This document shows positions 27,010-36,751 of a DNA stretch of 42,843 bases, one piece after another. The stretch is from an uncultured Christensenellaceae bacterium (lineage in GTDB: Bacteria > Bacillota > Clostridia > Christensenellales > UBA3700): positions 1-42,843 of the forward strand of contig CALWHF010000004.1 in the NCBI GenBank assembly GCA_944380305.1, in the 5' to 3' direction. Within the stretch, counting starts at the first letter, position 1, and the number at the start of each line of letters is the position of its first letter. Both the position numbers and the translations under genes were made by a program. The notes under the pieces are model-generated. The model was given only the letters and a program-made list of their open reading frames with translations, did no database searches and was not told the origin of the DNA.

Positions 27010-27334
27010 AGGCGGATTCGGCGGATTCGGCGGCGGCATGGGCAATATGCAGCAGCTGATGCGTCAGGCGCAGAAAATGCAACAGGATATGGCTAAGGCC
27101 AAGGAGGAACTTGCGGAGCAGGAAGTCACCGCGGTTTCCGGCGGCGGTATGGTTGAGGTCACCATGACCTGCGACAAGAAGATCAGATCGGTGAAGATCA
27201 AACCCGAGGCTGTCGATCCCGACGACGTCGAAATGCTCGAGGATCTCGTCGTGGCGGCTCTCAACGAGGCTATGAAGCTCGCTGACGAAGAAAGCGAAAG
27301 AAAGATGGGAGCGTTTGCGTCTCTCGGACTATGA
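27002..27334 (+). CDS. ybaB: YbaB/EbfC-family nucleoid-associated protein
   Basis: YbaB/EbfC proteins are small dimeric DNA-binding proteins, almost always encoded between dnaX and recR. This copy has 110 residues: a Gly-rich N-terminus (GRGGFGGFGGGMGNMQQLM), a helical region MRQAQKMQQDMAKAKEELA, then VTAVSGGGMVEVTMTCDKK, and PEAVDPDDVEMLEDLVVAAL near the end. These match the family in order and size. GGAGG lies inside the end of dnaX, and the start overlaps dnaX by eight bases, while the stop overlaps recR by four. The three genes therefore form a translationally coupled unit. The glycine-rich start is common in Clostridia. Confidence 0.95.
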   Translation: MGRGGFGGFGGGMGNMQQLMRQAQKMQQDMAKAKEELAEQEVTAVSGGGMVEVTMTCDKKIRSVKIKPEAVDPDDVEMLEDLVVAALNEAMKLADEESERKMGAFASLGL

Positions 27335-27921
27335 GTACAGGCAATATTGAGGCTCTCGACAGGCTTGCCGCGCAGTTTACAAAATTGCCTGGGGTCGGGG
27401 CGAAGACGGCAAGAAGGTTTGCATATAAGATAATCAACATGTCGGAGCTGGAGGCAAAGGAATTTGCCGACGCAGTGCTCGAGACGAAAAAGACGGTGCA
27501 TTTTTGCCCCGTCTGCGGCGCGTATACGGATAAAGACGTGTGCGATATATGTTCGACCCGAGACAAGAGCGTTATATGCGTGGTCAAAGAGCCTAAGGAC
27601 GTGGACGCGCTCGAGAAGATAAAGGATTTCAAGGGAGTATACCACGTTCTGCACGGCACTCTGAACCCGCTTGCGGGAATTGGTCCCGACGACATAAGGA
27701 TCAAAGAACTTCTCGCCCGTTTAGACGGCGTCAAAGAAGTCATCATGGCGACGAATCCAGACGTGGAAGGAGAGGCGACCGCGGTGTATATCGCGAGACT
27801 GATCAAGCCGATGGGCATAAAAGTCACTAAGATAGCGAGCGGCATCTCGATCGGCAGCGACATAGAGTATGCAGACGAAGTCACTCTTTCACGCGCGCTT
27901 ATGGACAGGAAACCTTTGTAA
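27331..27921 (+). CDS. recR: Recombination mediator RecR
   Basis: RecR works with RecO (and RecF) to load RecA on single-stranded gaps. The 196-residue product is full length: a helix-hairpin-helix with KLPGVGAKTARRFAYKII, a zinc finger CPVCGAYTDKDVCDIC, a Toprim domain beginning VICVVKEPKDVDALEKI with HGTLNPLAGIGPDDI and VIMATNPDVEGEATAVYIA, and the C-terminal Walker-B-like part ASGISIGSDIEYADEVTLSR. The start overlaps the ybaB stop (ATGA) and has no clear ribosome site of its own, so it relies on coupling. A terminator with a GNRA loop follows 19 bases later. Confidence 0.97.
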   Translation: MSTGNIEALDRLAAQFTKLPGVGAKTARRFAYKIINMSELEAKEFADAVLETKKTVHFCPVCGAYTDKDVCDICSTRDKSVICVVKEPKDVDALEKIKDFKGVYHVLHGTLNPLAGIGPDDIRIKELLARLDGVKEVIMATNPDVEGEATAVYIARLIKPMGIKVTKIASGISIGSDIEYADEVTLSRALMDRKPL

Positions 27922-27940
27922 AGCCGTTTTACAATGTCAG

Positions 27941-27969
27941 AAAAAGCCGACGGAAACGTCGGCTTTTTT
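27941..27969 (+). terminator. Intrinsic terminator of dnaX-ybaB-recR
   Basis: A perfect 12-bp stem (27941-27952 with 27957-27968) closed by a GAAA tetraloop ends in six T residues. Confidence 0.93.
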
Positions 27970-28088
27970 ATTGTCCGCGTTATCCGAGCGTTCAGAAGGG
28001 TGTCGGAATAAAGAGACGGGAAGTGGCGCGAAACGCTCGCGGTTTCGGGTTTTTCGTTTTCAACGGCTTACCGAAACGCCGCAAAGAT

Positions 28089-28122
28089 GTCGATAAGCCA
28101 AAGCAGACGTCGATAAGCCAAA
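28089..28122. repeat. 14-bp direct repeat between recR and galT
   Basis: GTCGATAAGCCAAA occurs at 28089-28102 and again at 28109-28122, a 20-base period. It lies in the convergent gap between two terminators and is probably a local duplication. Confidence 0.5.
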
Positions 28123-28126
28123 TCAC

Positions 28127-28158
28127 GAAAAAAGCGACGGAATCCGTCGCTTTTGTTT
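28127..28158 (-). terminator. Intrinsic terminator of galT
   Basis: A perfect 11-bp stem (28130-28140 with 28144-28154) with a three-base loop is flanked by an A run at 28128-28133, which reads as T6 on the minus strand. It lies about 20 bases past the galT stop. T residues on the plus strand would also let it stop readthrough from recR. Confidence 0.85.
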
Positions 28159-28175
28159 TATTGTTTCATATCGTT

Positions 28176-29711
28176 TCAGAATTTCGAAAGCCCGAGTCCT
28201 TCTTTCATGAATTTGTCGAATGCCGCCTGACCGACTTCGGTATTCTTGAATACGGCGGTGCACTCGAGTATCTGCTCGCAGGCGTTGTTGACGTAGTCGG
28301 TCACTATCTTTTTCGCTTTGACCGCAGTGTTTTCGGTGCCGTTGTCGTTGACGAGCTGTACTATCATGTCCGCGTGCTTGTACATCGGGGTTTCGGGATC
28401 TGCGAGCACCTTCAGATCGAATTTCGTCTTCCCTGTGAGGTAATTTTCTACTTCGCCGAGCTCTTTCTTGAGTCTGCCTGGGAGTATGAACAAGCCCATG
28501 ACTTCTATGATGCCTATGCCTTCTTTCTTTATGTTGTGCAGTCTTTCTTCGGGGTGGAAAATGCCGTAGGGATGAGCTTCGTCCGTCCTGTTGTTGCGCA
28601 GGATCAGGTCGATGATGTATTTTTCTTCTTCCTTGCGGACTATCGGGGTGATCGCGTTGTGCTGTTCGGTCGTCTTGCATATCACGCCGACGCTCTCGTC
28701 CGTCCAGTTATCCCACGCCGCGAGCACGTCGCTCGCAGCCTTGTAGACCTGTTCTTTGTCTTCGCTTACGAGGCGTACGACGCTGTTGTACCAGTCGGCG
28801 ATATATATATCCACTTTCTTGTACTTCGGGCTTTCGTAACGCACGCGATTGCCGACCTTCATCATCGGCAGTACTTTGAGACCGCCCTGATAGTGATCGT
28901 GGGTGAGGATAGAACCTCCGACGATGGGAAGAGCGGCGTTGCTGCCCATAAAATAGTGAGGGAAAAGATCTACGAAATCGAGCAGCCTGCGGAAGGATGC
29001 CGGGCAGACGTTCATCGGACGGTGTTCGTCGGAGAAAGCGATCGCGTGTTCTTCGTAATACTGATACGGCGAGTATTGCAGATGCCAGTACTCGTTGTCG
29101 AGTTGTATCGGTATCGTGCGCAGAGTCTGTCTTGCGGGGTGGTTGAGGTTGCCCGCAAATCCGACGTTGGTCGGGCAGAGCATACAGGCGGGGTATCCGC
29201 TCTTGGGCTGGAGTTTCGCGAGAGCGATCTGTTTGGGATCTTTCTCGGGTTTGGAAAGGTTGATCGTTATGCCTATCTTGCCGAATCTGCCGTCGTGTTC
29301 CCACTTGATATTCTTCTTTATATCGGGCATACGGATGTAATTGTTCGCCTTGCTGAGCGCGAAAAGCCAGTCGGTCGCTTTCTTTACGCCTCTGTGGCTC
29401 GCTATCGCGTCGAAGCGTGCGATGACCGCCGACGGCATAGGCGTGACCATGCCGAGCACTTTTGTTTCAAACAATATCGATTCTTCGGGTTTTATCCTGC
29501 CCGTGTCGATTGCGTGCTGTACTATCGGGTCGATTATCTCGGTCTGGAAGTCCCCGTATTTCTCGATCGCGGGTGCGGGAGCATTGAGACCGAAAAAGTC
29601 GAGAAGGGTGTTGAGAACGTAATATTCGTCCTCTTGTTCGAGCGACAGATTGTCGCTTGCATAACACAGAAGTTCGTTGATCTTGACTTTGAGCTGATCG
29701 TCTGTAAGCAT
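28176..29711 (-). CDS. galT: UDP-glucose-hexose-1-phosphate uridylyltransferase, long Firmicutes type
   Basis: GalT exchanges UDP between glucose and galactose in the Leloir pathway. At 511 residues it belongs to the long GalT type of low-GC Gram-positives, not the 350-residue E. coli type. Visible stretches are DDQLKVKINELLCYASDNLS near the N-terminus, TPMPSAVIARFDAI, SKANNYIRMPDI, GYPACMLCPTNVGFAGNLNH, YSPYQYYEEHAIAFSDEHRP, and GGSILTHDHYQGG with the His-x-His that carries the nucleotidyl intermediate in this family. GGAG lies eight bases before the ATG, and a clean promoter stands upstream. It is divergent from galK, so both galactose genes are probably controlled from the shared 286-base gap. 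galE is not in the window. Confidence 0.95.
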   Translation of the reverse strand: MLTDDQLKVKINELLCYASDNLSLEQEDEYYVLNTLLDFFGLNAPAPAIEKYGDFQTEIIDPIVQHAIDTGRIKPEESILFETKVLGMVTPMPSAVIARFDAIASHRGVKKATDWLFALSKANNYIRMPDIKKNIKWEHDGRFGKIGITINLSKPEKDPKQIALAKLQPKSGYPACMLCPTNVGFAGNLNHPARQTLRTIPIQLDNEYWHLQYSPYQYYEEHAIAFSDEHRPMNVCPASFRRLLDFVDLFPHYFMGSNAALPIVGGSILTHDHYQGGLKVLPMMKVGNRVRYESPKYKKVDIYIADWYNSVVRLVSEDKEQVYKAASDVLAAWDNWTDESVGVICKTTEQHNAITPIVRKEEEKYIIDLILRNNRTDEAHPYGIFHPEERLHNIKKEGIGIIEVMGLFILPGRLKKELGEVENYLTGKTKFDLKVLADPETPMYKHADMIVQLVNDNGTENTAVKAKKIVTDYVNNACEQILECTAVFKNTEVGQAAFDKFMKEGLGLSKF

Positions 29712-29753
29712 AAATTCACTCCGAAAAATTTATAAAAGCTTTCGCCGCTTTTT

Positions 29754-29782
29754 ATTATATTACAAAAGAAGTGTGATTGCAA
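29754..29782 (-). promoter_or_regulatory. Sigma-A promoter of galT
   Basis: On the minus strand TTGCAA (29782-29777) and TATAAT (29759-29754) are 17 bases apart, giving a leader of about 36 bases. Confidence 0.7.
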
Positions 29783-29820
29783 CAGTAATTGAAATATTGA
29801 CTCAAATTGAAACGAAAACG

Positions 29821-29856
29821 CGTATTGACCTGCGTAATACGGTCGTCGCGATCGCG
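29821..29856. promoter_or_regulatory. Possible operator in the galT-galK gap
   Basis: CGTATT (29821-29826) and AATACG (29836-29841) form an inverted repeat with a 9-base spacer, and a 10-bp palindrome CGCGATCGCG lies at 29847-29856. Both are between the divergent gal promoters, where a repressor would be expected. No regulator gene is nearby. Confidence 0.3.
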
Positions 29857-29940
29857 CTTCATGTCGGAAACGGGAAAGAGAATGACGATATGAATAACGT
29901 CGCCCGCGTATGCGCGTTGAAAGTAATTTCGCGCTAAATG

Positions 29941-29969
29941 TTTACACGGCTGTCGTGTTATGCTATAAT
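29941..29969 (+). promoter_or_regulatory. Sigma-A promoter of galK-lgt
   Basis: TTTACA (29941-29946), 17 bases, then TATAAT (29964-29969) preceded by TGC, an extended -10. It excludes translation from the in-frame ATG at 29938, which lies upstream of the promoter. Confidence 0.75.
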
Positions 29970-29997
29970 AGTAAAAACGCTTTTCAGAGGTAAAACT

Positions 29998-31263
29998 ATG
30001 ACTGTTACAAAGAGTTTCGTGGACAATCTCAAAGACAACGCGTCTTTTTGCGAATACGTTGACAAGCTGTACGGCGGCGGCGTCGATTATCAGGCTGCGC
30101 GCTACAAGAAGATATACGATCTGCACGTCGCGACTTACGACGGAGACGTATCCTTCTATTCTTCTCCCGGCAGAATAGAGCTTTGCGGCAACCATACCGA
30201 TCACAACAACGGCAAGGTACTCTGCGCGTCGATCACCGTCGATACGGTCGCATGCGTGACTCCGCTCGAAGGTAAAGTCGTCGTTGCGTCGATAGGTTAT
30301 CCCGAGGTCGTCGTCGATCTCGACGAACTGGAGCCGAGCAGCGAAGAATACGGCTCAAGCGAAGCTCTCGTCAGAGGCGTTCTCGCGTATTATAAGCAGA
30401 ACGGCTATAAGATAGGCGGTTTTGCGGCTACCACGTCCAGCGACGTGTTCAAGGGCGCGGGCGTCAGCTCGTCTGCGTCTTTCGAAGTGCTCATCTGCGA
30501 GATCCTCAACAAGATGTACAACGACGGCGTTGTGGACAAGATAACCAAGGCAAAGGCGGCGCATTATGCCGAGAGCATATACTTCGGCAAACCGTGCGGT
30601 CTTCTCGACCAGAGTGCGATCGCGCTCGGCGGCGTCAGCTATATAGATTTCAAATCTACCACGAGTCCCAAGGTCAAGACTATGGACTGGAATTTTGCCG
30701 ACACGTCAATCGTGTTGATCAATACGGGCGGAGATCACTGCGATCTGACCAGCCAGTATGCCGACATAAGAAGCGAAATGGAATGGGTCGCGGGCATGTT
30801 CCACGTCCGCAAGCTGAGGAAGGTCAAAGAAGAGGATTTCCTCGCCGCAGTGCCCGAACTTCAGAAACAGGTCAGCGGCAGAGCCATACTCCGCGCGATG
30901 CACTATTTCGAGGAGAACAAGCGCGTCGAGGCGGGCGTAAAGGCGGTAAAGAGCGGCAATTTCAAGAAATTCGCGGCTGTGATAAACGGTAGCGGGCAAA
31001 GCTCCTACGAGCTTTTGCAGAACTGCTATCCCCTCGGAGATACCGTTCAGAGGATACCTCTCGCGCTTGCGCTCAGCAAGCTCAATAAAGACGTCAAGGC
31101 TTGCAGAGTACACGGCGGCGGTTTCGCGGGTACGATAATTGCGTTCGTCGACAACGCGGGTGCTGACGCATACATCGCCGATATGAAAAAAGTGTTCGGC
31201 GACGATTGCGTATACCGTATCGGAGTCCGCAACGAAGGCACTTGCAAGGTGGAGATGAACTGA
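29998..31263 (+). CDS. galK: Galactokinase
   Basis: GalK phosphorylates galactose at C1 with ATP, the first committed Leloir step. The 421-residue GHMP-family protein has the galactokinase signature GRIELCGNHTDHNNGKVL (about 59-75), the phosphate loop FKGAGVSSSASFEVL, GGDHCDLTSQYADIRSEME, and the C-terminal RVHGGGFAGTIIAFV. The ATG at 29998 is chosen because AGAGG lies seven bases before it and the promoter -10 is at 29964. It is longer than E. coli GalK (about 380) at the N-terminus, as in several Clostridia. It is divergent from galT. The stop overlaps the lgt start by one base (TGATG), which couples sugar metabolism to a lipoprotein enzyme. Confidence 0.94.
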   Translation: MTVTKSFVDNLKDNASFCEYVDKLYGGGVDYQAARYKKIYDLHVATYDGDVSFYSSPGRIELCGNHTDHNNGKVLCASITVDTVACVTPLEGKVVVASIGYPEVVVDLDELEPSSEEYGSSEALVRGVLAYYKQNGYKIGGFAATTSSDVFKGAGVSSSASFEVLICEILNKMYNDGVVDKITKAKAAHYAESIYFGKPCGLLDQSAIALGGVSYIDFKSTTSPKVKTMDWNFADTSIVLINTGGDHCDLTSQYADIRSEMEWVAGMFHVRKLRKVKEEDFLAAVPELQKQVSGRAILRAMHYFEENKRVEAGVKAVKSGNFKKFAAVINGSGQSSYELLQNCYPLGDTVQRIPLALALSKLNKDVKACRVHGGGFAGTIIAFVDNAGADAYIADMKKVFGDDCVYRIGVRNEGTCKVEMN

Positions 31264-32366
31264 TGTCGGATAAGATCGCTTTTTCGATTTTCGACGGCAG
31301 ACTGACCGTGACATGGTACGGCATCTTCGTCACGATGGGTATACTTCTTGCTTATTTTCTCTATCTTTACCTCGCAAACAAACGCAGGATAGATATAGAT
31401 TTTTCGCTCGAACTGTTTATCTGGGTCGTAGTGCTGGCAATAATATGTTGCAGGCTTTTTTACGTCGTTCCGCGCAAGGAATACTATCCGATCGACAGCT
31501 GGGACGCGCTTATGCGTTTCCTAGGTCTGACAAAGGACGGGCTTGCGGGACTTACGATCGTCGGCGGCATTTTCGGCGGCGCGATGGGCATACTTTTCTG
31601 CGTGCTCAGATATAAGAAATATTCGTACGCAAAGGTTGCCGACTGCGTGGTTCTTTGCGTGTTTCTCGGACAGATTATCGGCAGGTGGGGCAACTTTGCA
31701 AACCAGGAGCTGTACGGGCAGATAGTCACGAACCCGGCGTTCCAGAAATGGCCGTTTGCGGTCATGATCGACAGCGACGGCTTATGGCACCAGGCTCTTT
31801 ATATCTACGAAGGTTTCTTCAACCTGATAGGACTCATAATAGGGCTTCTGCTGTTCTTCAGATACAAAAAACTCAAGAATTTTACCATATCTTTGTATTA
31901 CGTCTTCTGGTACGGACTCGTCAGGGGCACGCTCGAATTCCTCAAGCTCGAGCACAAGAATTTCCCGGGTACGGAGATAGGCGTGATACAGGTGATAGCG
32001 TATTCTGCGTGCGTAGTCGCGTTCGTTCTTATGGTGCTCAACCAGAAAGGCATAGTGCGTTTCCAGAGCAAGATTTACAACGAGGCAGGAGATTCACTCA
32101 GACTGCTATCCGAGTATGACAAAAAGACAGTCGAAGGCGTCGTGTTCGGGGGCAAGACCTATTATGAAACGTACGGCGAAGAGACCGCTCCGGCATTCAG
32201 ACCTGCGGGAGAATTCACTCTTGAAGAAAGACGTATAAACGCGCTCGTGTTTGGACGGCCGGCTAAAGACATCGGGGCGGAAAAGAAAGACGTCGTTTTA
32301 TCCGCGTCGGACAAGTCGGGCAAGCCCCGCAAGAAAGCTGTCTCAAAAGATAAAAAATCGGAGTGA
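31263..32366 (+). CDS. lgt: Prolipoprotein diacylglyceryl transferase Lgt
   Basis: Lgt adds diacylglycerol to the lipobox Cys of prelipoproteins in the membrane. The 367-residue product has seven or so hydrophobic segments and the Lgt signature GRWGNFANQELYGQ, preceded by GGIFGGAMGILFC; LYIYEGFFNLIGLIIGLLLF and GLVRGTLEFLK follow in the usual order. The start at 31263 is used because GGTGGAG precedes it and the protein then begins with the family-typical SDKIAFSIFDGRLTVTWYG. After the last helix (about residue 265) there is a hydrophilic cytoplasmic tail of about 100 residues, Lys-rich at the end, which is longer than in E. coli. It is cotranscribed with galK. Confidence 0.93.
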   Translation: MSDKIAFSIFDGRLTVTWYGIFVTMGILLAYFLYLYLANKRRIDIDFSLELFIWVVVLAIICCRLFYVVPRKEYYPIDSWDALMRFLGLTKDGLAGLTIVGGIFGGAMGILFCVLRYKKYSYAKVADCVVLCVFLGQIIGRWGNFANQELYGQIVTNPAFQKWPFAVMIDSDGLWHQALYIYEGFFNLIGLIIGLLLFFRYKKLKNFTISLYYVFWYGLVRGTLEFLKLEHKNFPGTEIGVIQVIAYSACVVAFVLMVLNQKGIVRFQSKIYNEAGDSLRLLSEYDKKTVEGVVFGGKTYYETYGEETAPAFRPAGEFTLEERRINALVFGRPAKDIGAEKKDVVLSASDKSGKPRKKAVSKDKKSE

Positions 32367-32476
32367 TCCGAAACGTATGTAAACACATGCAAACTGCGCG
32401 CGATGCTGTGGCGACGCGCAACGGTAAAATACGCAGAAACGTTCGCGTTATTTTACTATGAAAGACGGAGGTTATT

Positions 32477-33904
32477 ATGAGGGATCTGACCCTTTTGACC
32501 GATTTATACCAACTTACGATGATGTACGGCTATTCCAAGAACAGCCAGCTCAACAAAACTGCCGTTTTCGACGTGTTTTACCGCGGGGTTGGAAACAATT
32601 ACGCCGTAGCGTGCGGACTCGAACAGGTTATCGAATATATCGAAAATCTGAGATTTTCCGAAGAGGATCTGAATTATCTGAGGTCGCTTAAATTGTTTGA
32701 CGAAGATTTCATGCAGTTGCTAAAAGACTTCAGATTTACGGGCGATATATATGCGGTGCCCGAAGGAACCGTCGTGTTCCCGCAAGAGCCGATACTGACT
32801 GTCAAAGCGAGACTTTTCGAGGCGCAGCTGATAGAAACGGCGATACTCTGCATACTCAATCACCAGACGCTTATTGCCACGAAAGCGGCAAAGATAGTAT
32901 ACGCGGCTAAAGGTGGCGCGGTGGCGGAGTTCGGGCTCAGACGCGCTCAGGGACCCGACGCGGGCATATATGGCGCGAGAGCCGCCATGATCGCGGGTTG
33001 CGCGTCCACTTCCAACGTGCTTGCAGGCAAGCTCTTCGACGTACCCGTATCGGGCACGCACGCGCACAGTTGGGTCATGAGTTTCGACAGCGAGATAGAC
33101 GCTTTCAGGGCGTATGCGAAGATGTATCCGGACAGCTGTCTGCTCCTCGTTGACACATACAATACGCTGAAGAGCGGCGTTCCCAACGCAATCAAGGTGT
33201 TCGAGGAACTGCGCGCGGCGGGTCATAAGCCGCTGGGCATAAGACTGGATTCGGGAGACCTTGCGTATCTCAGCAGAGAGGCGAGAAAGATGCTCGACGA
33301 TGCGGGATTCCCCGACGTCAAGATATTCGCGAGCGGAGATATAGACGAGAACGTCCTCGTTTCTCTCGATTCTCAGAACGCTAAGATAGATTGCTGGGGT
33401 ATCGGAACAAAGCTGATAACCAGTCAGGATTGCCCTAGTCTCGGCGGCGTTTACAAACTCGCGGCGATAGAGAAGGACGGAGTCATGGTCCCCAAGCTCA
33501 AGATGAGTGATACGCCCGCAAAGATCACAAACCCCGGGCTCAAGAAGATAGTGCGTATATTCGATAAAAACACGGATAAGGCGATAGCCGATCTGATCGC
33601 GCTCAAAGAGGAGAATTTCGACGGACTCGACAAACTCGAGATATTCCACCCCGATTTTACATGGAAGAGAAAGACGGTCACAAATTTCTACGTCAAGGAT
33701 CTGAACGTTGATGTCATCAAGGACGGCAATGTGGTTTACGAACGTCCTACCGTTATGGAGATCGCGGCGTACCACAAGGCGGGATACGCTCAGTTCTGGA
33801 ACGAATACAAGAGACTTCTCAATCCGCATATCTACAAAGTCGACCTTTCCGAGAAACTCTACAACCTGAAACAGAAACTTCTCAAAGAGTATTCGGATAA
33901 ATAA
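32477..33904 (+). CDS. pncB: Nicotinate phosphoribosyltransferase
   Basis: PncB makes nicotinate mononucleotide from nicotinate and PRPP in the Preiss-Handler route to NAD. The 475-residue length fits the clostridial type. Motifs include LLTDLYQLTMMYGY at the N-terminus, DVFYRGVGNNYAVACGLEQV, EFGLRRAQGPDAG, SGTHAHSWVMSFDSE, LDSGDLAYLSREARKMLD and FASGDIDENV, which cover the phosphate- and nicotinate-binding loops. ACGGAGG precedes the ATG. No strong promoter was found in the 110 bases after lgt, so readthrough from galK-lgt is possible. A terminator follows. It relates in function to nnrDE, which also serves the NAD pool. Confidence 0.95.
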   Translation: MRDLTLLTDLYQLTMMYGYSKNSQLNKTAVFDVFYRGVGNNYAVACGLEQVIEYIENLRFSEEDLNYLRSLKLFDEDFMQLLKDFRFTGDIYAVPEGTVVFPQEPILTVKARLFEAQLIETAILCILNHQTLIATKAAKIVYAAKGGAVAEFGLRRAQGPDAGIYGARAAMIAGCASTSNVLAGKLFDVPVSGTHAHSWVMSFDSEIDAFRAYAKMYPDSCLLLVDTYNTLKSGVPNAIKVFEELRAAGHKPLGIRLDSGDLAYLSREARKMLDDAGFPDVKIFASGDIDENVLVSLDSQNAKIDCWGIGTKLITSQDCPSLGGVYKLAAIEKDGVMVPKLKMSDTPAKITNPGLKKIVRIFDKNTDKAIADLIALKEENFDGLDKLEIFHPDFTWKRKTVTNFYVKDLNVDVIKDGNVVYERPTVMEIAAYHKAGYAQFWNEYKRLLNPHIYKVDLSEKLYNLKQKLLKEYSDK

Positions 33905-33953
33905 CTCAAAACCGTCAAATTCCGCGTAAATGTGCGCATATAAGTCAAAATTC

Positions 33954-33988
33954 AAGCCCCGCAGAATTCGCTTTCGACGGGGCTTTTT
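33954..33988 (+). terminator. Intrinsic terminator of pncB
   Basis: AAGCCCCG (33954-33961) pairs with CGGGGCTT (33978-33985) around a 16-base loop that can add a short GAA/TTC pair, followed by T residues to 33988. Confidence 0.82.
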
Positions 33989-33996
33989 GCTATAAT
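33988..33996 (+). promoter_or_regulatory. Extended -10 of the DivIVA-like gene, joined to the pncB terminator
   Basis: TGCTATAAT (33988-33996) begins at the last T of the pncB terminator. No good -35 is seen at 17 or 18 bases, where the terminator arm lies, so this looks like an extended -10 promoter packed against the terminator. Confidence 0.5.
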
Positions 33997-34015
33997 TTTA
34001 CGCGGAGGCAGAAAA

Positions 34016-34507
34016 ATGGATACATTCAGGATCAGAATAAAAGGTTACGATAAAAAGCAGGTAGACGATTACATCGTCTCGCTTTCTTCGCAGTTCGAAA
34101 AGAGCAACTGCGAACTGAGAGAGAGGATCAAGAGACTCGAAAACGAAAACGACGAATTGTACCGCGATCTCTGCGGGTACAGACAGCGCGAAGAGAGCAT
34201 TTCGACCGCGTTGATGAACGCTATCGACAAGGCGAAAGAGATAGATTACGCGTCCAAAGTGAGATTTGCGCTCGAAGGCGAAAGATTGAACGATTTTTCG
34301 CGCAAATGGACGTCGTTTTGCAAAAACAGAGTGAATAAGGTTTCACCGAGACATGCGCAGGAAACGGCGGCGTTTATAAACGAAATGAAGAAATCTCTCG
34401 AATTACTGATGGGAGAGCAGCTCAATCTCGGTTCGTACGTCAACGAAGCCACGATCGAGCATGAAAACGAAGAGGAAAGACTCAAGAAAAACAGCGTCGT
34501 CGCATGA
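34016..34507 (+). CDS. DivIVA-like coiled-coil protein
   Basis: The 163-residue product begins FRIRIKGYDKKQVDDYIVSL, which matches the N-terminal lipid-binding domain of DivIVA/GpsB-type proteins (F..K.KGYD..QVD.YI). A heptad-like coiled coil follows (about 25-60: SQFEKSNCELRERIKRLENE), then a helical region to about 150. DivIVA proteins sit at curved membrane and guide division or wall growth. This one is shorter than classical DivIVA and stands alone, away from the ylm/sep cluster where divIVA normally lies, so it is probably a paralogue with an unknown partner. The GCGGAGG site fixes the ATG. A nested hairpin terminator follows. Confidence 0.72.
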   Translation: MDTFRIRIKGYDKKQVDDYIVSLSSQFEKSNCELRERIKRLENENDELYRDLCGYRQREESISTALMNAIDKAKEIDYASKVRFALEGERLNDFSRKWTSFCKNRVNKVSPRHAQETAAFINEMKKSLELLMGEQLNLGSYVNEATIEHENEEERLKKNSVVA

Positions 34508-34568
34508 CTGGCTGTGTTGTAGGCGAAAAATACCGTTAAAGACAGAAAAAGTAAAGCAATCACACATA

Positions 34569-34608
34569 AGGACCGCTGTTACGGGAAACCGTCGCGGTCT
34601 TAATTTTT
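34569..34608 (+). terminator. Probable terminator of the DivIVA-like gene
   Basis: An 8-bp stem (34569-34576 with 34594-34601, one G-T pair) encloses a second small hairpin with a GAAA loop (ACGG 34581-34584 with CCGT 34589-34592). T residues follow after TAA. Confidence 0.6.
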
Positions 34609-34750
34609 ACTTTACAAAATATTTTCGTTTATATGCGGCATCAATGCGTATGCCAAGCGGGCATATTTGTGATTTTAGAGATATTTGCGTATTTAATATT
34701 CGGACAAAGTACATTGACGGGCAGGACGCAATTTGCAGCGATTTACAAAG

Positions 34751-34778
34751 AAAAACCGCCCCCGATCAGGGAGCGGTT
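34751..34778 (-). terminator. Intrinsic terminator of groES-groEL
   Basis: On the minus strand a 10-bp stem (34778-34769 with 34763-34754, one G-U pair) is followed by five T residues (A run 34751-34755 on the plus strand), 20 bases after the groEL stop. Confidence 0.85.
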
Positions 34779-34797
34779 ATTTGTTTTCGATCTGTTA

Positions 34798-36432
<1,635 letters not shown>

Positions 36433-36439
36433 TTACTCC

Positions 36440-36727
36440 TTATTTTTCGATGATTGCCAGAACGTCGCTCTGTCTGAGTATCGTGACTTCTTCGCCGTCG
36501 AGCTTGAAGTCGCTGCCGGAATACTTGTTGAAGAGCACGGTGTCGCCGACTTTGATCTGCATGGTGACTTCCTTGCCGTCAACGTTACCGCCGGGACCTA
36601 CCGCGATGACCTGAGCGGACTGCGGTTTTTCTTTTGCGGAAGAAGGAAGAAAGAGACCGCTTTCGGTCTTGTCAGAGCATTCAACCGCCTTTACGACTAT
36701 TCTGTCAAACAAAGGTTTAATATTCAT
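36440..36727 (-). CDS. groS: Co-chaperonin GroES
   Basis: GroES is the heptameric lid of the GroEL chamber. The 95 residues contain the family start MNIKPLFDRIVVK, the mobile loop KTESGLFLPSSAKEKPQSA, VIAVGPGGNVDGKEV, VGDTVLFNKYSGSDFKLDGE and the C-terminal ILRQSDVLAIIEK. GGAGG stands eight bases before the ATG. It is the first gene of the groES-groEL operon, read from a consensus-like promoter with a CIRCE-type operator in the leader, so HrcA repression is likely. No hrcA or dnaK is in the window. Confidence 0.97.
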   Translation of the reverse strand: MNIKPLFDRIVVKAVECSDKTESGLFLPSSAKEKPQSAQVIAVGPGGNVDGKEVTMQIKVGDTVLFNKYSGSDFKLDGEEVTILRQSDVLAIIEK

Positions 36728-36751
36728 ATTGTTTTACCTCCGAAATTAGAG

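Noticed and set aside
28023..29735. 570-codon plus-strand frame opposite galT
   Set aside because: galT is a clear family member on the minus strand; the plus frame is a shadow with no start signal, and it crosses two terminators.
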